NCBI GenBank assembly: GCA_937892155.1
Contig: CALAUG010000082.1
Span: 1 to 8,517, forward strand
DNA length: 8,517 nt
Origin: an uncultured Bacteroidales bacterium
GTDB lineage: Bacteria; Bacteroidota; Bacteroidia; Bacteroidales; UBA1715
Reading direction: 5' to 3'
In this document: positions 5,762 through 8,517 of the stretch, piece by piece
Layout: each line of letters opens with the position of its first letter
Position numbering within the stretch: the stretch's first letter is position 1
Translations under genes and position numbers: made by a program
The notes under the pieces: generated by a model
What the model was told of the DNA's origin: nothing
The model's input: the letters and a program-made list of their open reading frames with translations, nothing else
Databases searched by the model: none

Positions 5762-7613
5762 GGTAGTATCAAAAGATGTTTTCGGCTTTGTAAAGCCATT
5801 GGTGGATGTGCACACAATGGGCGTGTTCACTATAGCAAATCTTCTGAAGGATTGTGGCTACAAGGTGTTTGTGGCCAATGATGACGTGAATGAAGCGATT
5901 GAAAAAATCCAGAAGGTCAACAATTACAGCCTTGTGAAGAAGTGGATAACGGATAACCATATAACACGTGTAGGGTTCAGTTACCGACTTGATCCTCGCG
6001 AGGGATGTGATTATTTTATGGCCCTATTTACGCAACTTGCCAATGATAATATGTTTGAAGAGAAAGGTGGTCCTCTAACGCAGATTTTCTTTGCTGGACT
6101 ACCTGACACCTGTGAATTAGTCAAAGGCAAGACAGATGGTCAGGTGTTGGTGTTCCCTGGTAATGAAACTCCTATTGAGTCACTAAAAAAGCTCAAAGTG
6201 CCGGAAGAGTGTCTGCCGGATACTCTTGTAAACGACAATCCATACGACAATATGCGATGGGAATTTGCAAAGAATCTCATTACATCAGAACGTTACAAAT
6301 TGGAGTCTTGTCAGGATCATTATGGCTATAAAGAGTGCGGTACAGATACGGATACATACGTAAAGCGTCTGGAATATGCCAAGGCAAAACACGCTTTGCC
6401 TATCATCAGAACCCATTCCGGTCCTTACAATCCCAATAGGTTGGAGGCCTTGAAGGAGTACAATTCGTGGTGCAAGGAACTTGCTCAAAGCAAATTGCTT
6501 GATGTCCTTTCTATAGGTAGTTCACAACTTACTCAATCCAATTTTGGCGAAGACTGGGAAGGCAAACCTAATGGTGGAGGCGTTCCTGTAAACTCTGAGA
6601 TGGAGTATCGCATTATCCGTGAGAATGCAAAACCTATGCTTGCCAGAACATATTCTGGGACAAAGGATGTTCCAGGACTGGCAAAGATACACGAACGTGC
6701 GCTTAATATTTCATGGCACGCACTTTCGTTCTGGTGGTTTGATGAATTGGATGGTCGAGGACATAACAGTCTGCTTGATAACTTGAAAGAGCATTTTGAG
6801 GCAGTTCGTTGGATAGTAACCACAGGCAAGCCAGTTGAACCGAATGTTCCTCATCATTTCGCATTCAGAGGCTGCGATGATGTAACGTACATTATTTCCG
6901 GTTATTTGGCCGCAAAGGCTTGTAAGAAGATGGGCGTGAATCATCTAATTCTCCAAAATATGCTCAATACGCCTAAATATACTTGGGGCGTGCAGGATTT
7001 GGCGAAAGGTAGGACAATGCTCAAACTTGTTCGAGAACTGGAGGATTCATCTTTCGAAGTATCGCTTCAATCTCGTGCGGGATTGGATTACTTTGCTCCT
7101 GATCTTGACTTTGCAAAAGTTCAACTGGCAGCTGTAACCTGTCTGATGGATGACATTGAGCCTGAAAATGACAATAGTCCTGAGATAGTTCATGTGGTGA
7201 ACTATTGTGAGGCTGTAAGATTGGCAACGCCACCTGTAATAAAAGAGAGTATTCAGATTACCCTTAATGCCCTTCACGAGTACCGTCTTGCAAGAAAGTT
7301 GGGCAAAGTGCCTGATATGAGATATGATAGAGATACTCAGGAACGTACTGAGGCTCTTTATGCTGAATGCAAGGAAGCCATTCTTCTTTTGGAGAAAGCT
7401 ATTCCTAATCTCTACACACCTGAAGGATTCTACAGAGTGTTCTGTGAAGGTTTCCTGCCTGTACCTTATCTGATGGATCAGCATCAGAAGTTTGGTAAGG
7501 CCAGACGGTATCAGACAGCCATCAAGGATGGCGGTATCAAAGTGGTGGATGAAGATGGAAACGTTATCAACACCATTGATCGCTACAGAAAGATTATTTC
7601 TCAGATGCAATAA
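5751..7613 (+). CDS. Cobalamin-dependent mutase-like protein (B12 domain fused to glutamate-mutase-like barrel)
   Basis: The protein has 620 residues. Residues about 8-140 look like a B12-binding Rossmann domain: VDVHTMG (18-24) carries DxHxxG, with H21 as the expected lower cobalt ligand. A following 'GFSYRL' (75-80) stands for the Ser/Leu element and IFFAGLP (112-118) for the usual 'GG' strand. Residues about 215-470 resemble the barrel subunit of glutamate (methylaspartate) mutase: IIRTHSGPYN (218-227), a Gly-rich NGGGVPVN (274-281), LARTYSG (297-303), then W/F-rich strands and AFRGCDDVTYIISGYLAAKA (371-390). No CxxxCxxC cluster is present, so this is not a radical-SAM enzyme. In classic glutamate mutase the two parts are separate S and E chains; here they are one chain with the B12 part first. 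The following gene, overlapping as TAATG, encodes a cobalamin adenosyltransferase, which supports an adenosylcobalamin isomerase. The exact substrate (glutamate or another amino acid) is open. The start at 5751 overlaps the upstream gene by 11 bp. Confidence 0.75.
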   Translation: MKPKVVSKDVFGFVKPLVDVHTMGVFTIANLLKDCGYKVFVANDDVNEAIEKIQKVNNYSLVKKWITDNHITRVGFSYRLDPREGCDYFMALFTQLANDNMFEEKGGPLTQIFFAGLPDTCELVKGKTDGQVLVFPGNETPIESLKKLKVPEECLPDTLVNDNPYDNMRWEFAKNLITSERYKLESCQDHYGYKECGTDTDTYVKRLEYAKAKHALPIIRTHSGPYNPNRLEALKEYNSWCKELAQSKLLDVLSIGSSQLTQSNFGEDWEGKPNGGGVPVNSEMEYRIIRENAKPMLARTYSGTKDVPGLAKIHERALNISWHALSFWWFDELDGRGHNSLLDNLKEHFEAVRWIVTTGKPVEPNVPHHFAFRGCDDVTYIISGYLAAKACKKMGVNHLILQNMLNTPKYTWGVQDLAKGRTMLKLVRELEDSSFEVSLQSRAGLDYFAPDLDFAKVQLAAVTCLMDDIEPENDNSPEIVHVVNYCEAVRLATPPVIKESIQITLNALHEYRLARKLGKVPDMRYDRDTQERTEALYAECKEAILLLEKAIPNLYTPEGFYRVFCEGFLPVPYLMDQHQKFGKARRYQTAIKDGGIKVVDEDGNVINTIDRYRKIISQMQ

Positions 7614-8089
7614 TGGCAATTTATACACATAAAGGCGATGAAGGAATGACTTCTCTGGCTACAGGGGAGCGAGTACCGAAGTGTGACGACAGAGTGGAAG
7701 CATACGGAACGCTTGACGAACTGTCCGCATTTATCGGAGTACTTAAAGACTCGGGAACTTGGTCTGACGAGCAATTATCTTTTTTGACAGAGATACAAAG
7801 GAATCTGCAGATTCTGTGTGTGCGTTTTGCCGGATATAACAAAATCTCTTTTCCTGAGGATGCTGTGGCTGAGATTGAGCAGAAGATTGACGCGATGGCT
7901 TTGCCTCCTTTGAGGGAGTTTATAATTCCAGGAGGAAACTTGGCTGCATCCTATTGCCATGTGTGCAGAACCATCTGTAGAAGGGCCGAAAGGTTGGCTG
8001 TAAAGATCAATGCGGATGTAACGGATGTGTGATATCTGAACAGACTGGGGGATTATTTCTTTGAGTTGGGAAGGTATCTGCAGGCATAG
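7613..8089 (+). pseudogene. PduO-type cob(I)alamin adenosyltransferase interrupted by an in-frame TGA
   Basis: The open part, 7613-8032, encodes 139 residues: AIYTHKGDEGMTSL (2-15; the family's TxxGDxGxTSL nucleotide loop), DRVEAYGTLDELSAFIG (in the first 42 residues), FIIPGG, and CRTICRRAERLAV containing the essential RRAER. The expected C-terminal motif follows in the same frame right after TGA 8030-8032: YLNRLGDYFFELGRYLQA, then TAG 8087-8089. Relatives have YLNRLSD.LF.LAR here, a segment that contributes to the active site. A C-to-T change of a CGA arginine codon would explain the TGA. With readthrough the product would be 158 residues, somewhat shorter than typical (about 180-190). The enzyme transfers adenosyl from ATP to cobalamin and would serve the mutase whose stop it overlaps by one base. 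A sequencing error or stop readthrough are alternatives to loss of function. Confidence 0.85.
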
Positions 8090-8101
8090 AAGATTGACGA
8101 C

Positions 8102-8114
8102 TTGAATCATTCAA
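8102..8114. promoter_or_regulatory. Perfect 13-bp palindrome TTGAATCATTCAA
   Basis: Six-base arms TTGAAT and ATTCAA surround one central C in the gap between the adenosyltransferase and the nucleotidyltransferase remnant. It could be an operator half-site pair or chance; nothing else in this 77-bp gap (8090-8166) is recognisable. Confidence 0.25.
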
Positions 8115-8166
8115 TGTTGCGATATCTCCTCGTTTCTCATATACGAAAGTATAAGTTGCCATAATT

Positions 8167-8376
8167 ATGAATAATTCTTCTTCAAGCATACTTTTGCATC
8201 TTCTGCGTGCCGCCTTGGGCAATGAGGCGGTAGGGGCATTGCCTTCTGACATCGACTGGCAGGAGGTGATAGACCTGTCGTTTGAACAGGGGGTGGCTGC
8301 TTTGTCGGTTGATGGATTGGGCTTCGCCCACGATAACGATGACGATAACGATAACGGCTTAGAACTTAAAGGTTAG
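8167..8376 (+). pseudogene. Truncated N-terminus of an NTP_transf_5-type nucleotidyltransferase
   Basis: The ORF encodes 69 residues. SSILLHLLRAALGNEAVGAL (6-25), then DIDWQEVIDLSFEQGVAAL and SVDGL, match from memory the opening of the 'uncharacterised nucleotidyltransferase' family (PF14907), which is common in Bacteroidota polysaccharide loci and normally several hundred residues long. Similarity stops near residue 52, where an Asp/Asn-rich hexamer repeat begins, and the frame ends at TAG 8374-8376, inside the GGTTAG repeat. The catalytic nucleotidyltransferase core is missing, so the product is almost certainly not active as an enzyme. No continuation was found in the remaining bases before 8421. 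Confidence 0.7.
8331..8354 (+). repeat. Hexamer tandem repeat CGATAA (Asp/Asn coding)
   Basis: Four units, CGATAA, CGATGA, CGATAA and CGATAA, span 8331-8354. They lie within the truncated nucleotidyltransferase frame at the point where family similarity ends, just as the Gly-Tyr-Asp array lies at the break of the AlbA_2 gene. Confidence 0.8.
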
Positions 8377-8385
8377 TGGTTAGAG
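8371..8385. repeat. GGTTAGTGGTTAGAG: inverted relative of the left-edge heptamer array
   Basis: The reverse complement of the left array (103-124) reads GGTTAGAGGTTAGAG in its first 15 bases; 8371-8385 differs at one position. Stop codon TAG 8374-8376 of the truncated nucleotidyltransferase is inside it. Confidence 0.6.
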
Positions 8386-8394
8386 ATTTAGTCG

Positions 8395-8402
8395 TATATT
8401 CG
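8395..8402 (+). promoter_or_regulatory. Possible -7 element TATATTCG before the last gene
   Basis: The octamer is identical to the -7 candidate at 707-714 and lies 18 bp before the ATG at 8421. No TTTG is found 19-21 bp upstream, so the promoter call is weak. Confidence 0.25.
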
Positions 8403-8420
8403 CGTAATAAAGTTTAGACT

Positions 8421-8517
8421 ATGAACGACAAAGTAGAGAAAACGGAAGGAACTGCTGGGGAGATTGTCGGTAATATCTGTGTGCATCCTGATTTCAGTTC
8501 CGGATATGCTTGCTTCT
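8421..8517 (+). CDS. Start of an unidentified gene (3' end outside window)
   Basis: ATG 8421 opens a frame that continues to the window edge: MNDKVEKTEGTAGEIVGNIC, then VHPDFSSGYACF (32 residues visible). The N-terminus is charged and then contains 'HPDFSSGYACF', which I do not recognise. The short leader after a -7-like octamer and the plus-strand direction agree with a real gene start, but the coding call rests only on an uninterrupted frame of 97 bases. Confidence 0.4.
   Translation, partial: MNDKVEKTEGTAGEIVGNICVHPDFSSGYACF

Noticed and set aside
5751..7613. Radical-SAM B12 enzyme, as in many natural-product clusters
   Set aside because: No CxxxCxxC iron-sulfur motif is present; the barrel resembles glutamate mutase and the neighbour is an adenosyltransferase, which fits adenosylcobalamin chemistry.
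7047..7628. 193-codon minus-strand open frame opposite the end of the mutase gene
   Set aside because: It lies wholly opposite a well-supported coding region, apart from a few bases, and shows no domain.

Overview
The window reads as a piece of accessory chromosome from a gut-type Bacteroidales (Bacteroides, Phocaeicola or Prevotella relative). Reasons: the gene families match those that recur in Bacteroidota surface-polysaccharide and defence islands (AlbA_2/winged-helix proteins with repeat linkers, ATPases with a C-terminal nuclease-like domain, a PglC-like sugar transferase, the start of a nucleotidyltransferase of the NTP_transf_5 type). Strong Shine-Dalgarno sequences are absent before most starts, and a promoter-like pair fits the Bacteroidota pattern TTTG-N20-TAnnTTTG. 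The assignment is by recognition only; no search was run.

Layout. Bases 1-98 hold the tail of an unidentified gene. Bases 99-746 hold a strongly shortened AlbA_2/winged-helix gene (134-568), then a non-coding stretch with a relic gene start, an inverted repeat and a promoter candidate. Bases 747-2159 encode an AAA+ ATPase with a C-terminal PDDEXK-like domain, bracketed by two 31-bp direct repeats (584-614 and 2176-2206). From 2224 to 8089 runs one very tight plus-strand operon: PglC-like phosphoglycosyltransferase, ATP-grasp ligase, GNAT acetyltransferase (frameshifted at a G9 run), opine-dehydrogenase-family enzyme, a 620-residue cobalamin-dependent mutase-like protein, and a PduO-type cobalamin adenosyltransferase interrupted by an in-frame TGA. 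The junctions are 12 bp, 3 bp, an ATGA overlap, an 11-bp overlap and a TAATG overlap. Bases 8167-8376 are the truncated start of a nucleotidyltransferase, and a further unidentified gene begins at 8421 and runs off the window.

How the genes may work together (inference). The adenosyltransferase would supply adenosylcobalamin to the mutase-like enzyme, which could rearrange an amino acid (glutamate to 3-methylaspartate is the nearest known chemistry). The opine dehydrogenase could join an amino acid to a 2-oxo acid by reductive amination. The ATP-grasp ligase could form an amide and the GNAT an acyl-amide. The phosphoglycosyltransferase at the head suggests that the product decorates, or is part of, a lipid-linked surface glycan. 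I do not recognise this gene combination as a described pathway; it is the most interesting item here.

The region also looks phase-variable or decaying. It has a G9 homopolymer frameshift, a nonsense codon in a conserved motif, two truncated genes, and short tandem repeats of 6-12 bp at several gene ends or truncation points.
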